From NCBI RefSeq assembly GCF_000737765.1, contig NZ_JPRI01000001.1, positions 682,001 through 746,000 of the forward strand: a DNA stretch of 64,000 nt, in the 5' to 3' direction. This document shows, in pieces, positions 40,638 through 49,792 of the stretch. The first letter of the stretch is position 1. Each line of letters begins with the position of its first letter. This DNA comes from Chryseobacterium vrystaatense. Lineage in GTDB: Bacteria > Bacteroidota > Bacteroidia > Flavobacteriales > Weeksellaceae. The translations under genes and the position numbers were made by a program. The notes under the pieces are model-generated. The model did not search any database, was not told the DNA's origin, and was given only the letters and a program-made list of their open reading frames with translations.

Positions 40638-43172
40638 ATGGATTATAAGTTTTCACAAGGTTTGAGCCAAGTGTTCAAACAAAGCAAAAGCGAAGCTAAA
40701 CGGCTGAAAAGTGAATTTCTTAATACAGAACATCTACTTTTAGGTATTATAAAAACGGAAAACTCTGCAAAAGAAATCCTTCAAAACCTTAATGCGGATT
40801 TAACACAAATCAGAAGAAAAATTGAAACTTTAAATACAGCAAGTCTTAATCCTATTTCTGAAGAGGTTACCAATATTTCTTTCACTAAGATGGCAGATCA
40901 TGCGATCAAACGTGCAGAGTTAGAATGCAGACAGTATAAAAGCAATGAAATTAATACCGTTCATCTGCTTTTAGGCATTCTTTATAAATATGAGGACCCT
41001 ACTTCAAATATTCTAGGAGCTTATGACATCGACTATGAAGGAGTTTCAAAAGAATACCAGACGATGCTTAAAAATTCCGGTCAGGCACCACAAATGAGTG
41101 CTTATGATGACGATGACGACAGAGAGGAATTTGAGCAGATGAGGAAGCCTTCAGGAAATTTAGGTTCTGCTAAAAGTAAAACTCCAACATTGGATAACTT
41201 TGGTAGAGACTTAACTTCTTTGGCAAGAGACGGAAAATTGGATCCTGTAATTGGTCGTGAAAAGGAAATTGAGAGGGTTTCTCAGATCCTATCACGAAGA
41301 AAGAAAAACAACCCTCTTCTTATTGGTGAACCGGGAGTTGGTAAATCTGCAATTGCAGAAGGACTGGCTTTAAGAATTCAACAGAAGAAAGTGTCAAGAG
41401 TTCTTTACGGGAAACGTGTTATTACTTTGGATCTGGCGAGTTTAGTGGCCGGAACAAAATACCGTGGTCAGTTTGAAGAAAGAATGAAAGCAATCATGAC
41501 TGAGCTTGAAAAGAACAGAGATGTCATCTTATTCATCGATGAGCTTCACACTATTGTAGGTGCAGGAAGTTCTACGGGAAGTCTTGATGCATCCAATATG
41601 TTCAAACCGGCTTTGGCAAGAGGTGAAATTCAATGTATTGGTGCTACAACTCTTGATGAGTACCGTCAGTATATTGAGAAAGATGGTGCTTTGGAAAGAA
41701 GATTCCAGAAAGTTATGGTAGAACCTACCAATATTGAGGAAACTATCCAGATCCTGAATCAGATTAAAGATAAATACGAAGAACATCATAATGTAGTGTA
41801 TACTCCGGAAGCGATTCTGGCTTGTGTCAATTTGACAGCAAGATATATTACAGACCGTTTCTTACCGGATAAAGCTATTGATGCATTGGATGAAGCTGGT
41901 TCACGTGTTTATATTAAAAACATGAAAGTTCCGACTGAAATCATTGATTTTGAAAAGAAAATCGAGGATATCAAAGAAATGAAGCAGAAAGCTGTAAAAG
42001 CTCAGGATTATCTTGAAGCAAGAAAGCTTAAAGATGAGGAAGAACGTCTCCAGATGGAATTGAATGCCGCTCAGGATAAATGGGACAAAGATGTAAAAGA
42101 GAAAAAAGAAACCGTAACAGAAGAAAATGTTGCTGAAGTGGTTTCTATGATGAGTGGTGTTCCTGTAACGAAAGTCGGTAAAAATGAGCTTGACAAACTA
42201 GCTCAGATGGATGACAAACTGAACGGAAAAGTGATAGGCCAGGAAGATGCTGTGAAAAAAGTTGTTAAGGCAATTCAGAGAAACAGAGCTGGTCTTAAAG
42301 ATCCAAACCGTCCAATCGGTACATTTATCTTCCTTGGAACAACAGGTGTTGGTAAAACTGAGCTTGCTAAAGTAATGGCAAGAGAGCTTTTCGAATCAGA
42401 TGAATCTCTGATCCGTATTGACATGAGTGAATACATGGAAAAATTTGCGGTTTCAAGATTGGTTGGAGCCCCTCCGGGATACGTTGGATACGAAGAAGGT
42501 GGACAATTGACTGAAGCTGTAAGAAGAAAACCTTATGCTGTGATTCTTCTGGATGAGATTGAAAAAGCTCACCCTGATGTATTCAATATTCTTTTACAGA
42601 TTCTGGACGAAGGTCATGTTACGGATAGTTTAGGACGAAAAATTGATTTTAGAAATACGATCATTATCCTTACTTCAAACATCGGAACGAGAGATCTAAA
42701 AGATTTCGGAGACGGTGTAGGATTCGGAACATCAGCTAAAAAGACAGGTTCTGATACAAGAGCAAGAAGCACGATTGAAAATGCCCTTAAGAAAGCATTT
42801 GCTCCGGAATTCTTAAACAGAATTGATGACATTGTAATCTTCAACTCTCTGGTACAGGATGATATCAAGAAAATTATTGATATTGAACTGAATAAGCTTT
42901 ATGGCAGACTTGAAAAATTAGGTTATAAAGTGGAGCTGACAGAAGAAGCAAAAGACTTTATATCTGAGAAAGGATGGGATAAAGATTTCGGTGCAAGACC
43001 ATTAAAACGCGCAATTCAGAAATATATTGAGGACTTATTGGCAGAAATGCTGGTCAACAAACAATTGAATGAAGGCGAAACTGTGGTTCTTGACGTTAAT
43101 GAAGCTAAAGACGCATTGACAGGAAAGACTTCAAAGCCGAAAAAGACGACTGAAAAGTCTTCTCAACCGTAA
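40638..43172 (+). CDS. clpC: ATP-dependent Clp protease ATPase subunit ClpC
   Basis: An 844-residue two-ring Hsp100 unfoldase. Two Clp_N repeats come first, then an acidic stretch (AYDDDDDREEFE). AAA1 has Walker A GEPGVGKS at 230-237 and Walker B with D301-E302. A short middle domain holds the UVR-like coiled coil (KKIEDIKEMKQKAVKAQ), unlike the longer ClpB one. AAA2 has Walker A GTTGVGKT at 567-574 and VILLDEIEKAH. The loop GVGFG (about res 694) fits the ClpP-binding tripeptide. It feeds proteins to ClpP; clpP is not here. An ATG at 40626 is a possible earlier start. Confidence 0.94.
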   Translation: MDYKFSQGLSQVFKQSKSEAKRLKSEFLNTEHLLLGIIKTENSAKEILQNLNADLTQIRRKIETLNTASLNPISEEVTNISFTKMADHAIKRAELECRQYKSNEINTVHLLLGILYKYEDPTSNILGAYDIDYEGVSKEYQTMLKNSGQAPQMSAYDDDDDREEFEQMRKPSGNLGSAKSKTPTLDNFGRDLTSLARDGKLDPVIGREKEIERVSQILSRRKKNNPLLIGEPGVGKSAIAEGLALRIQQKKVSRVLYGKRVITLDLASLVAGTKYRGQFEERMKAIMTELEKNRDVILFIDELHTIVGAGSSTGSLDASNMFKPALARGEIQCIGATTLDEYRQYIEKDGALERRFQKVMVEPTNIEETIQILNQIKDKYEEHHNVVYTPEAILACVNLTARYITDRFLPDKAIDALDEAGSRVYIKNMKVPTEIIDFEKKIEDIKEMKQKAVKAQDYLEARKLKDEEERLQMELNAAQDKWDKDVKEKKETVTEENVAEVVSMMSGVPVTKVGKNELDKLAQMDDKLNGKVIGQEDAVKKVVKAIQRNRAGLKDPNRPIGTFIFLGTTGVGKTELAKVMARELFESDESLIRIDMSEYMEKFAVSRLVGAPPGYVGYEEGGQLTEAVRRKPYAVILLDEIEKAHPDVFNILLQILDEGHVTDSLGRKIDFRNTIIILTSNIGTRDLKDFGDGVGFGTSAKKTGSDTRARSTIENALKKAFAPEFLNRIDDIVIFNSLVQDDIKKIIDIELNKLYGRLEKLGYKVELTEEAKDFISEKGWDKDFGARPLKRAIQKYIEDLLAEMLVNKQLNEGETVVLDVNEAKDALTGKTSKPKKTTEKSSQP

Positions 43173-43193
43173 GCAAATACTATCATCATAACG

Positions 43194-43224
43194 AAAAAGC
43201 ACCGGAAATTCCGGTGCTTTTTTA
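43194..43224. terminator. Terminator after clpC
   Basis: AAAAAGCACCGGAA (43194-43207) pairs with TTCCGGTGCTTTTT (43209-43222) to make a strong stem of about 11 bp after loop correction, followed by T-rich DNA. It lies between clpC and the convergent porin-like gene. Confidence 0.85.
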
Positions 43225-43283
43225 TTGTAAATATATTTTAACTAAAACCCATTCTATAATGGATTAGATCATATAGATCATCT

Positions 43284-43811
43284 CTAAAGCCCCACGACAA
43301 AGCCGATATTTGGGACAAGACCATTGGAGAATATACTTGAATTTTCTTTCCAAAGTACATTATACATCAAACCCAGCTGCATAAAAGAGTTCCCTCCTAT
43401 CCTCTGCATATATCCTCCACCAAGATATAAGGCCGTTTCCTGTTCGTTCACTTTATAATCATAGTATTTATCTTTATAATTGATAAAGTAATGCTGGAGA
43501 TTGGCTCCTACATAAAATGATCTTGCAAAATAGTAATTGGCAAAAGGTCCTACTCCAAACATGGTAGATTTATAATAATTAGAAGTCTGCCAGGAAACAC
43601 TTCCCACCACTCCGGCCTCAAGATCATCAGTAAGCCTGTATCCTACTCTGGGAGAAGCCTGAAGGTAAAATGCACTGTTGCTTCCAAATCCTAAACCAAT
43701 TCCTCCTCCAAAGGTCCATCGGTTGACTTCGGATGTAGGTGTTCCCGTGGTTATCTGAGAAAATACGGACAGTGAACATAGCATGGACAATACAAGAAAT
43801 GTTTTTTTCAT
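43284..43811 (-). CDS. Outer-membrane beta-barrel protein
   Basis: A 175-residue protein from the ATG at 43811. The frame opens seven residues earlier, but the signal peptide (KKTFLVLSMLCSLSVFSQ) starts here. The mature part is a run of amphipathic strands with Gly, Tyr and aromatic ends (FGGGIGLGFGS, VGYRLTDDLEAGVVGSVSWQ, FYVGANLQHYF, LYLGGGYMQRI, LGLMYNVLW, NIGFVVGL), as in OmpA/OmpW-like small barrels of about eight strands. Role unknown. It is downstream of the 43854 gene on the same strand by 42 bases. Confidence 0.75.
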   Translation of the reverse strand: MKKTFLVLSMLCSLSVFSQITTGTPTSEVNRWTFGGGIGLGFGSNSAFYLQASPRVGYRLTDDLEAGVVGSVSWQTSNYYKSTMFGVGPFANYYFARSFYVGANLQHYFINYKDKYYDYKVNEQETALYLGGGYMQRIGGNSFMQLGLMYNVLWKENSSIFSNGLVPNIGFVVGL

Positions 43812-43853
43812 AGTGATATCGTTTGGTGTCACAAATTACTAAAATTTAAACAA

Positions 43854-44684
43854 TCAGCTTTTCTTTTTATTTTTCATTTTAAACAGATACCAGCCTTCAC
43901 CAATTTCTCTGATGAAAAGCATTCCGCCCGGATCAATTGCTGTAACAGGATTCTTTCCTGCATAGAAATATCCCACCGCATTATTCTCCATATTGCAGAT
44001 CACAAATGCAAGGGTATTTCTGGTAAAAGGAAGGTATTCATTAATTTCAGAAATGGTAAGTTTCTGACAGTCATTTTCAAACCGCTGATTCTTTTCGGAA
44101 TTGGTGTAATCACTGTGTAAAGTCCTGAATTTTATAAATTCATTTTTCAGCGCATTGAATTGGTATTTAAACTTCGTAAAGTGTTCTATCAGTTCATCGT
44201 CAGAGCTGTTCCCCAGATCGTAGATGCTTTTGATATAATTAAACTGTGCTCTGCTGGTAAAGGGTTTCTGTTCTTCTTTACTTTTCAGTACTGCATCAAT
44301 CTGTTCTTCGGTAAGACCTTTTGTAAAAGCCACATAAGCAAATGTAATGTCGGGCAGTTTTTGAGCATCCAACATTTTCCATTCATTTTTAACCTTGACA
44401 AAGTATAAATAGAAATCATATTTGCCTTTGTTTTTATCCATGGCTGTTACATCAACCACTTTATAATTTTCTCCGCCATTAAATTCCCTGTATTCTAAAC
44501 GGTAATCTGTATTTTTTTCTCTTTCATATTTCAAGTCTATATCGCGGTTTTCAAAAATATATTGCTGGTATTTTTCTCTATGATCCCGGTTGGAGAGAAC
44601 CAGTTTTGAAATTTCCAAAGGTGTTTTCTGAGCAAAAACAGAGATGGATATACTACAAAGGATGGAAATTATTATATTTTTCAT
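43854..44684 (-). CDS. Secreted protein of unknown function
   Basis: A 276-residue protein with a signal peptide (about 1-18, ending VFA-Q). It contains a region like a periplasmic beta-sheet protein (YDFYLYFVKVKNEWKMLD, 90-107) and a helix-rich middle (res 126-190). The C-terminal tail is basic (FKMKNKKKS). I do not recognise a family and see no catalytic motif. It precedes the beta-barrel gene at 43284; the pair might be one unit, but no shared promoter was found. Confidence 0.55.
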   Translation of the reverse strand: MKNIIISILCSISISVFAQKTPLEISKLVLSNRDHREKYQQYIFENRDIDLKYEREKNTDYRLEYREFNGGENYKVVDVTAMDKNKGKYDFYLYFVKVKNEWKMLDAQKLPDITFAYVAFTKGLTEEQIDAVLKSKEEQKPFTSRAQFNYIKSIYDLGNSSDDELIEHFTKFKYQFNALKNEFIKFRTLHSDYTNSEKNQRFENDCQKLTISEINEYLPFTRNTLAFVICNMENNAVGYFYAGKNPVTAIDPGGMLFIREIGEGWYLFKMKNKKKS

Positions 44685-44754
44685 GGAAAGTTTCAGAAAC
44701 TATCGTTTTTATCAATGTTTAAAATTATGGTTTTTTTACGAATTTTTTTAATTG

Positions 44755-44762
44755 TATTTTTG
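44755..44762 (+). promoter_or_regulatory. -7 element of mnmA
   Basis: TATTTTTG is an exact TAnnTTTG match 50 bases before the ATG. The leader includes an AACTC/GAGTT inverted repeat near 44776-44794. No -33 TTG at the normal distance. Confidence 0.4.
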
Positions 44763-44812
44763 CCACGTCAAACTAAGAACTCCCGTTAAGAGTTTCGTAA
44801 AATTGAAATAAA

Positions 44813-46000
44813 ATGAAAGTAGTAGTAGGATTATCTGGAGGTGTAGATTCCAGTGTTACAGCGTATTTGTTGCAACAGCAAGGCCATGAAGTGGTCGCTT
44901 TGTTTATGAGAAACTGGAATGATGCTTCAGTAACGCTGGAGGATGAATGTCCATGGATTGAAGACAGTAATGATGCCCTGATGGTCGCTCAGAAATTAGG
45001 AATCCCTTTTCAGGTGATTGATATGAGTGAACTTTACAAAGAACGTATCGTAGATTATATGTTTGATGAATATCAGAAAGGAAGAACTCCCAACCCTGAT
45101 GTTTTATGCAACAGAGAAGTAAAGTTTGATGTTTTTATGAAGACCGCGATGTCTTTAGGTGCAGATAAAGTGGCAACCGGACATTATGCCCAGGTTAATT
45201 CCACTTTTGACGAAAACGGTAAGGAAATATTCCATCTTTTAGCAGGAAAGGATAATAATAAAGACCAATCTTATTTTCTGTGTCAGCTGAGTCAGGATCA
45301 GCTGTCTAAAGCGCTTTTCCCTATTGGAGAGCTGACTAAACCGGAGGTGAGAGAAATTGCCAAAGAGATTGGACTTGTGACTGCCGACAAAAAAGATTCT
45401 CAGGGATTATGTTTTATCGGAAAAGTAAGCCTTCCTCAGTTTTTGCAACAGCAACTGGTTCCTAAAGAAGGAGAAATTGTAGAAATTTTTAAAGATTCCC
45501 CATTATTTTCTGGAGAAAAACCGGAATTTTCTTCAAAGGAGGAAGAGCTGGAGTTTTTATCTCAGAAGATCAACTATAAAAAAGCTGACGGAAAAGTAAT
45601 TGGTAAACACCAGGGTGCTCAGTTTTTCACAATCGGACAAAGTAAAGGACTTGGTATCGGCGGTCATAAAGAAAGCTGTTTTATCATCTCCAGAGACATG
45701 GAAAACAATATCATTTTTGTGGGCGAAGGACATAGTTCACCAGGGCTTCACAAAAAAGCTTTAAAGATTGACAATGCAGAATTGCATTGGGTACGTGAAG
45801 ATATGAAGCTGGAAAAAGGAAGTTCTATGGAGGTAATGGCCAGATTCAGATACAGACAGACATTACAGAAAGCTGTTCTTTATCAGTTTGAGAATGCTTC
45901 TTATCTTGAATTTGAAGAACCTCAGTCGGCTATTGCTGAAGGTCAGTTTGCTGCATGGTATATCGGTGAAGAGCTGATTGGAAGCGGGGTTATTTCATAA
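44813..46000 (+). CDS. mnmA: tRNA 2-thiouridine(34) synthase MnmA
   Basis: A 395-residue thiouridylase that makes the 2-thio group of the wobble uridine in tRNA for Lys, Glu and Gln. The PP-loop SGGVDSS is at 8-14. The catalytic Cys pair is in [12 protein letters not shown] (C102) and DSQGLCFIG (about C201). Further motifs are [10 protein letters not shown] and [10 protein letters not shown], then the C-terminal barrel. All key residues are present. It is a single gene with its own -7 box and a 48-base leader. Confidence 0.96.
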   Translation: MKVVVGLSGGVDSSVTAYLLQQQGHEVVALFMRNWNDASVTLEDECPWIEDSNDALMVAQKLGIPFQVIDMSELYKERIVDYMFDEYQKGRTPNPDVLCNREVKFDVFMKTAMSLGADKVATGHYAQVNSTFDENGKEIFHLLAGKDNNKDQSYFLCQLSQDQLSKALFPIGELTKPEVREIAKEIGLVTADKKDSQGLCFIGKVSLPQFLQQQLVPKEGEIVEIFKDSPLFSGEKPEFSSKEEELEFLSQKINYKKADGKVIGKHQGAQFFTIGQSKGLGIGGHKESCFIISRDMENNIIFVGEGHSSPGLHKKALKIDNAELHWVREDMKLEKGSSMEVMARFRYRQTLQKAVLYQFENASYLEFEEPQSAIAEGQFAAWYIGEELIGSGVIS

Positions 46001-46081
46001 AGTATAATTTTTTTGATTTTTTTTTGTAACGAATTTAAAGTTGTTAGACTTACTCAGTAAATAACAATAAAAAATATCACT

Positions 46082-46288
46082 ATGAAAACGACTTCAAAAA
46101 TCCAATATGCTTTTGCCAACTTCATTTTAATTCCTGTTGTAAGTGCTGTATTTGGCTACAATCTTTACCAAGTTATTGCACATCAGGAAACGTCCAATGT
46201 TGCAGCCACACTTTTACTTGCGGTCTTTACCTCAGTACTGGTCCGCAAATACGGAAGCAAACCTGTCAATGAAAAACAAAAAAATTAA
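46082..46288 (+). CDS. Small two-helix membrane protein
   Basis: A 68-residue protein with two hydrophobic segments (about 12-30 and 39-53) separated by a short polar turn, and a basic, polar C-terminus. I do not recognise it. It has good spacing from mnmA (81 bases) and a terminator follows, so it is probably expressed. Function cannot be given. Confidence 0.55.
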   Translation: MKTTSKIQYAFANFILIPVVSAVFGYNLYQVIAHQETSNVAATLLLAVFTSVLVRKYGSKPVNEKQKN

Positions 46289-46312
46289 ATCATTTTAGTT
46301 GATATCTATACA

Positions 46313-46346
46313 ATCCCGAAGCATTTCTGTTTCGGGGTTCTTTTTT
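46313..46346. terminator. Convergent terminator
   Basis: AATCCCGAA pairs with TTCGGGGTT (one T-G pair) with a 9-base loop GCATTTCTG... followed by a TTCTTTTTT run. It lies between the convergent small membrane protein genes. Confidence 0.65.
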
Positions 46347-46356
46347 ATGTATTATT

Positions 46357-46710
46357 TTACTGCTTCATCTTTTGCTTGAACTCCATTGATATAAAAATCA
46401 TATCAATAAGAATTTCGGCTGCCAGAATACTGAACAAAATCCCCACTGGGCGGTCCAGACTTAATCCTCTGAATAATTTGATGGCCCCAAGGATGAAAAT
46501 AATAACCATAAAGTAAAAAGAAGTTCCGGACAGGTTTTCTCTGAAAAATCTTAAACAGAAAACAGAGAGATAAAATCCAATGGTCAGGCTAATATAGAAT
46601 TTTAAAAACTCCGGGCCCCTTACGATAATGGGATTGAGTGTATGACAAAATATTTCAAGTCCCAGAAAGCTTACCATGACCGGTATGGAATGAATGATGA
46701 TCTTTTTCAT
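46357..46710 (-). CDS. Small four-helix membrane protein
   Basis: A 117-residue integral membrane protein with four hydrophobic segments (about 7-22, 32-53, 65-80, 92-108). No known family is recognised. It lies 11 bases after the gene with the Gly/Cys tail, on the same strand, so the two are almost certainly cotranscribed. The two may work together in the membrane; this is inference. Confidence 0.58.
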   Translation of the reverse strand: MKKIIIHSIPVMVSFLGLEIFCHTLNPIIVRGPEFLKFYISLTIGFYLSVFCLRFFRENLSGTSFYFMVIIFILGAIKLFRGLSLDRPVGILFSILAAEILIDMIFISMEFKQKMKQ

Positions 46711-46721
46711 AATACTTTATT

Positions 46722-47480
46722 TTAACCACCACATCCTCCTCCACAACCTCCACAACCCCCGCCGCAGCCACTTCCACAACCTCCGCCTCCTCCATCCCCG
46801 CCGCTGCAGCTTGAACCACCTCCATCGCTGCTTCCGCCTATGCTGCCATCATCTTTCTTTTTAGCGTCGGTATTTTCGATGTTAACCTGAAATGCGCCGA
46901 CAATATGAAAGAAAATGAAAAAGCCTATGATTGGTAATGCGATTAATGTTAATGATCCTAAAACTTCTCCCAGACAGGATGACAGCATAAGAAGAGCAGC
47001 CAATAAAGGAATGATTTTTAACCTTTTAAGCCAAATTTTCTTACGCTCTGTCTTCTCTCTCTCATACCAAATATCTGTTGGGGCTTCCTGCTGAAAGATC
47101 TCCTGATAACTTTTCAAGGTATCTGAAAACCAGTTCCGGTGTTTGCTGTTTTCTTTAGATCCTCCTTTTGACGGATGATGATGAAGTTTTCTTTTTAAAA
47201 TATTCGGACAGAAATCTTCCCAGTAACTCTGGGTGTAAATCAGGTGCATGTGCCATACTTTATCTACCGTTTCACTTGGAGAAGCGCCATTAGGAAGAAT
47301 ACAGCAGAGGTAAACAAATTTTTTATACTCCTGAATCGCTTTCTGAGTAAAATCCACAGTCCAGCGCTCTTCTTTCGCCAGCTTTTTCGAAAAAGGGAAA
47401 TCAGCATCAGAAGCATCCAGTGAAAAGTTTTGAATCCTGTTCCAAAGGGTTTCGTCTTTTAATAAGATTGTTGTTTCCAT
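46722..47480 (-). CDS. Membrane protein with GRDP-like domain and Gly/Cys-rich tail
   Basis: A 252-residue protein from the ATG at 47480 (an ATG at 47507 would add nine residues). Residues 40-95 contain VDKVWHMHLIYTQSYWEDFC, the glycine-rich-domain-like signature with paired His. Two membrane helices follow (about 157-171 and 174-196). The last 40 residues are almost only Gly, Ser and Cys, with Cys at 225, 235, 239, 243, 246 and 250. This resembles proteins of the TIGR04222 kind. The tail could bind metal or be cross-linked; its role is unknown. Confidence 0.68.
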   Translation of the reverse strand: METTILLKDETLWNRIQNFSLDASDADFPFSKKLAKEERWTVDFTQKAIQEYKKFVYLCCILPNGASPSETVDKVWHMHLIYTQSYWEDFCPNILKRKLHHHPSKGGSKENSKHRNWFSDTLKSYQEIFQQEAPTDIWYEREKTERKKIWLKRLKIIPLLAALLMLSSCLGEVLGSLTLIALPIIGFFIFFHIVGAFQVNIENTDAKKKDDGSIGGSSDGGGSSCSGGDGGGGGCGSGCGGGCGGCGGGCGG

Positions 47481-47624
47481 TGTGTTAACTTTTATTTTTC
47501 TACTCAAATATCATTTGATTGTAAAATATAAAAGTCTTTCATAAATCTTATTTGGTTGTATAAAAATCTTATATTAGTCTTATTAAAAAATGGCGATCTT
47601 TTCACTTATAACTAAAACAGACTA

Positions 47625-48521
47625 ATGAAAAAAGAAGATATACAGCATCTGGAGAAATTAATGAATTTCTTAAGCCTTCATTTTTTGAAGAAGAATAATT
47701 GGGAAGATGTTACAAAGACTGAATGGTCTTACATCGGAGCGGAAATCAACGACTTGATTATCAGCGATTATTCGGAAAAAAGAATAAGCAAAAAACCGGA
47801 TATTCTGGGTTCCAATTACCTGTATGAACATCTCATCATCAATAAACTAAGGAAATTCCAACACAACAGCAATGCTGTATTAAGCAGGCCCAACCTGGCA
47901 AAATTAAGCCAGATTGTCAAAGTTCTGGGGTATTCGAACTATATTGACTTTATTAATTCCAATACAGAATCATTTAATTTCAATGATCTTAGGATAGACA
48001 TGAACAATGTCAAGCAGAATACAGCGCTTTTAGACCGTTTAGCAGGCTGTTGGTATTCGTATAACAGAAATCTTCCGGAGAATCCTTTACAGGCAAAAGA
48101 CGAGCGTATATGGCGCTCTGCTATGGAGATCTACAAATCCGAAACTACCGGTGAATATTTCCTTGAGCGCAGCGGCGGCGATCATCATAAATATTTCGGC
48201 AAAGTGACGGCTTACTCCGATTACGTATTCATCATCATGAACAGTAATACCTTCATCCGTCAGAGACACTTTATCTCAAGGATAAAAGATATCAAGGAAA
48301 AGCTTAAAAATCCAGAATACAAGCTCCATGAGTTACATTTTATTAGTACATGTATCAGTTTTAATCAAGAGCCAATAGCTCTTTTCGAAATTTTCCAGAA
48401 AGCAGACCGTAAAACCTTTATTTCAGACTCTATCAGCTTTCCGATCGACAGTGATGAAATCCCTCCTTCTATCTTAAAACAGCTTGAAGATACTGAATCT
48501 AACAGAATAGATTACAGGTAA
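47625..48521 (+). CDS. Uncharacterised cytoplasmic protein
   Basis: A 298-residue protein with no signal peptide or membrane helix. The first 120 residues are helical (LEKLMNFLSLHFLKKNNWEDV, split; LIINKLRKFQ; LAKLSQIVKVLGYSNYIDF), which looks like an N-terminal DNA- or protein-binding helical region. Residues 130-290 look beta-rich with AGCWYSYNRNL and YFGKVTAYSDYVFIIM. I do not recognise it. It is a single gene divergent from the Gly/Cys gene over a 144-base gap. Codon use is like that of its neighbours. Confidence 0.6.
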   Translation: MKKEDIQHLEKLMNFLSLHFLKKNNWEDVTKTEWSYIGAEINDLIISDYSEKRISKKPDILGSNYLYEHLIINKLRKFQHNSNAVLSRPNLAKLSQIVKVLGYSNYIDFINSNTESFNFNDLRIDMNNVKQNTALLDRLAGCWYSYNRNLPENPLQAKDERIWRSAMEIYKSETTGEYFLERSGGDHHKYFGKVTAYSDYVFIIMNSNTFIRQRHFISRIKDIKEKLKNPEYKLHELHFISTCISFNQEPIALFEIFQKADRKTFISDSISFPIDSDEIPPSILKQLEDTESNRIDYR

Positions 48522-48656
48522 TAGAAGTGCAGGTTTGCAAGTTTTACAGTGGAAGAATTGTGTGTTCCGGATTCAGATTCTGCAGTTACCGGATAGCATT
48601 TCAAATATTTTACACTTCCAGCAAAGGTCCATCATATTCTTCTCCTTAATCTAAAA

Positions 48657-48681
48657 TCTGATGTCTGATGTCTGATGTCTG
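48657..48681. repeat. 7-bp tandem repeat TCTGATG
   Basis: Three exact copies of TCTGATG in a row (48657-48677) followed by a partial one (TCTG), in the gap between the orphan gene and the LytTR regulator. The rest of the 173-base gap shows nothing else. Confidence 0.6.
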
Positions 48682-48694
48682 AAATCTAATCAAC

Positions 48695-49438
48695 CTATCC
48701 CACCAGCCACTCTTTAAAATCTTTAACCCTGTCACGGCTGACTGTGATTTCCTCCTGAGGCTGAAATTGCATATCAACTTTGTAATAAGGCGACGTATGG
48801 ATGTTTTTTATAAAATCGGAATTAATGATAAACTGTCTGTTTACCCTGAAAAACTTTTTATCTTCCAGAATATCTTCAAGTTCGTCGAGTGTGAAGTCGG
48901 AAGGATAAACCCGTTCTTCCGTCTGTAGATAGACAATTTTGTTTTCACTGAAAAAGCAGCTTATCTCCTGAGTCTGAACAATTTTAAGATTATATCCAAT
49001 CTTGACCAGGACTCTGGAAAGGGTTGATTTTTCTTTTCTGATCAATTGCTTAATATCTTCAGAACCAGCCGTATTGTTGGAGGGAATAAATGATTTAAAC
49101 TTCTCTACCGCGCCTGAAAGGTCTTCTTCCAGAATAGGTTTTAAAAGATAATCAATGCTGTTCAGTTTAAATGCTTTCAGCGTGTACTGATCAAATGCTG
49201 TCGTATAAATGATGAACCCTTTTGTAGGCACCTTTTCAAAAATATCAAAAGAAAGCCCATCTCCAAGAACGATATCCGAAAAGATGAGCTGCGGATGCTC
49301 ATTTTCAGAAAACCAGACGACTCCTTCTTCTACCGATTCAATTTTAGCAACTACTTCTATTTCAGGAAAATTACTCAGCATTCTTTCTAATTTCCTTGAA
49401 GCAGGTTTTTCATCTTCAATAATGACAGTTTTAATCAT
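48695..49438 (-). CDS. LytTR response regulator
   Basis: A 247-residue two-domain regulator. The receiver domain has acidic IIEDEKPASRKLE (6-18), the phosphorylatable Asp at 55 (LIFSDIVLGDG), the Thr-Thr/Ser region in IYTTAFD and the KPI block. The C-terminal LytTR DNA-binding domain (about 145-247) has VKIGYNLKIVQTQEI and FFRVNRQFIINSDFIKNI. It is the last gene of a unit also holding a LytS-like kinase and 2TM proteins, so it is the likely partner of the kinase at 51177. Confidence 0.92.
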   Translation of the reverse strand: MIKTVIIEDEKPASRKLERMLSNFPEIEVVAKIESVEEGVVWFSENEHPQLIFSDIVLGDGLSFDIFEKVPTKGFIIYTTAFDQYTLKAFKLNSIDYLLKPILEEDLSGAVEKFKSFIPSNNTAGSEDIKQLIRKEKSTLSRVLVKIGYNLKIVQTQEISCFFSENKIVYLQTEERVYPSDFTLDELEDILEDKKFFRVNRQFIINSDFIKNIHTSPYYKVDMQFQPQEEITVSRDRVKDFKEWLVG

Positions 49439-49493
49439 TGAGCTACAGTTTTTAGTTTAAATCGGGAATAAAAGTAGATAAAAAATGAACAGT

Positions 49494-49769
49494 TTAAAAA
49501 TCTATATTCTTTTTGCTTTTCCTCATTTCTCTTTCAATAAGATCGTTTTCCCATTCTGCATCTAAAAGAAATAATTTTACAGCTTTAACAGTAAGAATAA
49601 TCCCCCAAATGACCAGGATAATTGATCCATCGAATAAAGAAAAATTAATTCTTCCGTTTTCAAATATATCGTCGAAAAATATGATTCCTGCCACTATCCC
49701 AAACCAGAGAAGGCTCTTATAAAATTTTTTCAGCTTAGTGACTCTCTCGTATGCAGTCTCGTAATTCAT
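49494..49769 (-). CDS. 2TM-domain protein
   Basis: A 91-residue protein from the ATG at 49767-49769; the longer frame from 49934 overlaps the next gene and lacks the family start. YETAYERVTKLKKFYKSLLW is the beginning of the 2TM domain, followed by two membrane helices (about 21-36 and 47-65) and an exit helix LLDAEWENDLIEREM. It is the most diverged of the four 2TM domains here. It lies 55 bases from the response regulator and 23 bases after the other 2TM gene. Function unknown. Confidence 0.75.
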   Translation of the reverse strand: MNYETAYERVTKLKKFYKSLLWFGIVAGIIFFDDIFENGRINFSLFDGSIILVIWGIILTVKAVKLFLLDAEWENDLIEREMRKSKKNIDF

Positions 49770-49792
49770 GGTTCTAAAATTTTTGTGATTAA

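Noticed and set aside
40638-43172. ClpB rather than ClpC
   Set aside because: The middle domain is short and UVR-like, and a GVGFG ClpP-binding loop is present.
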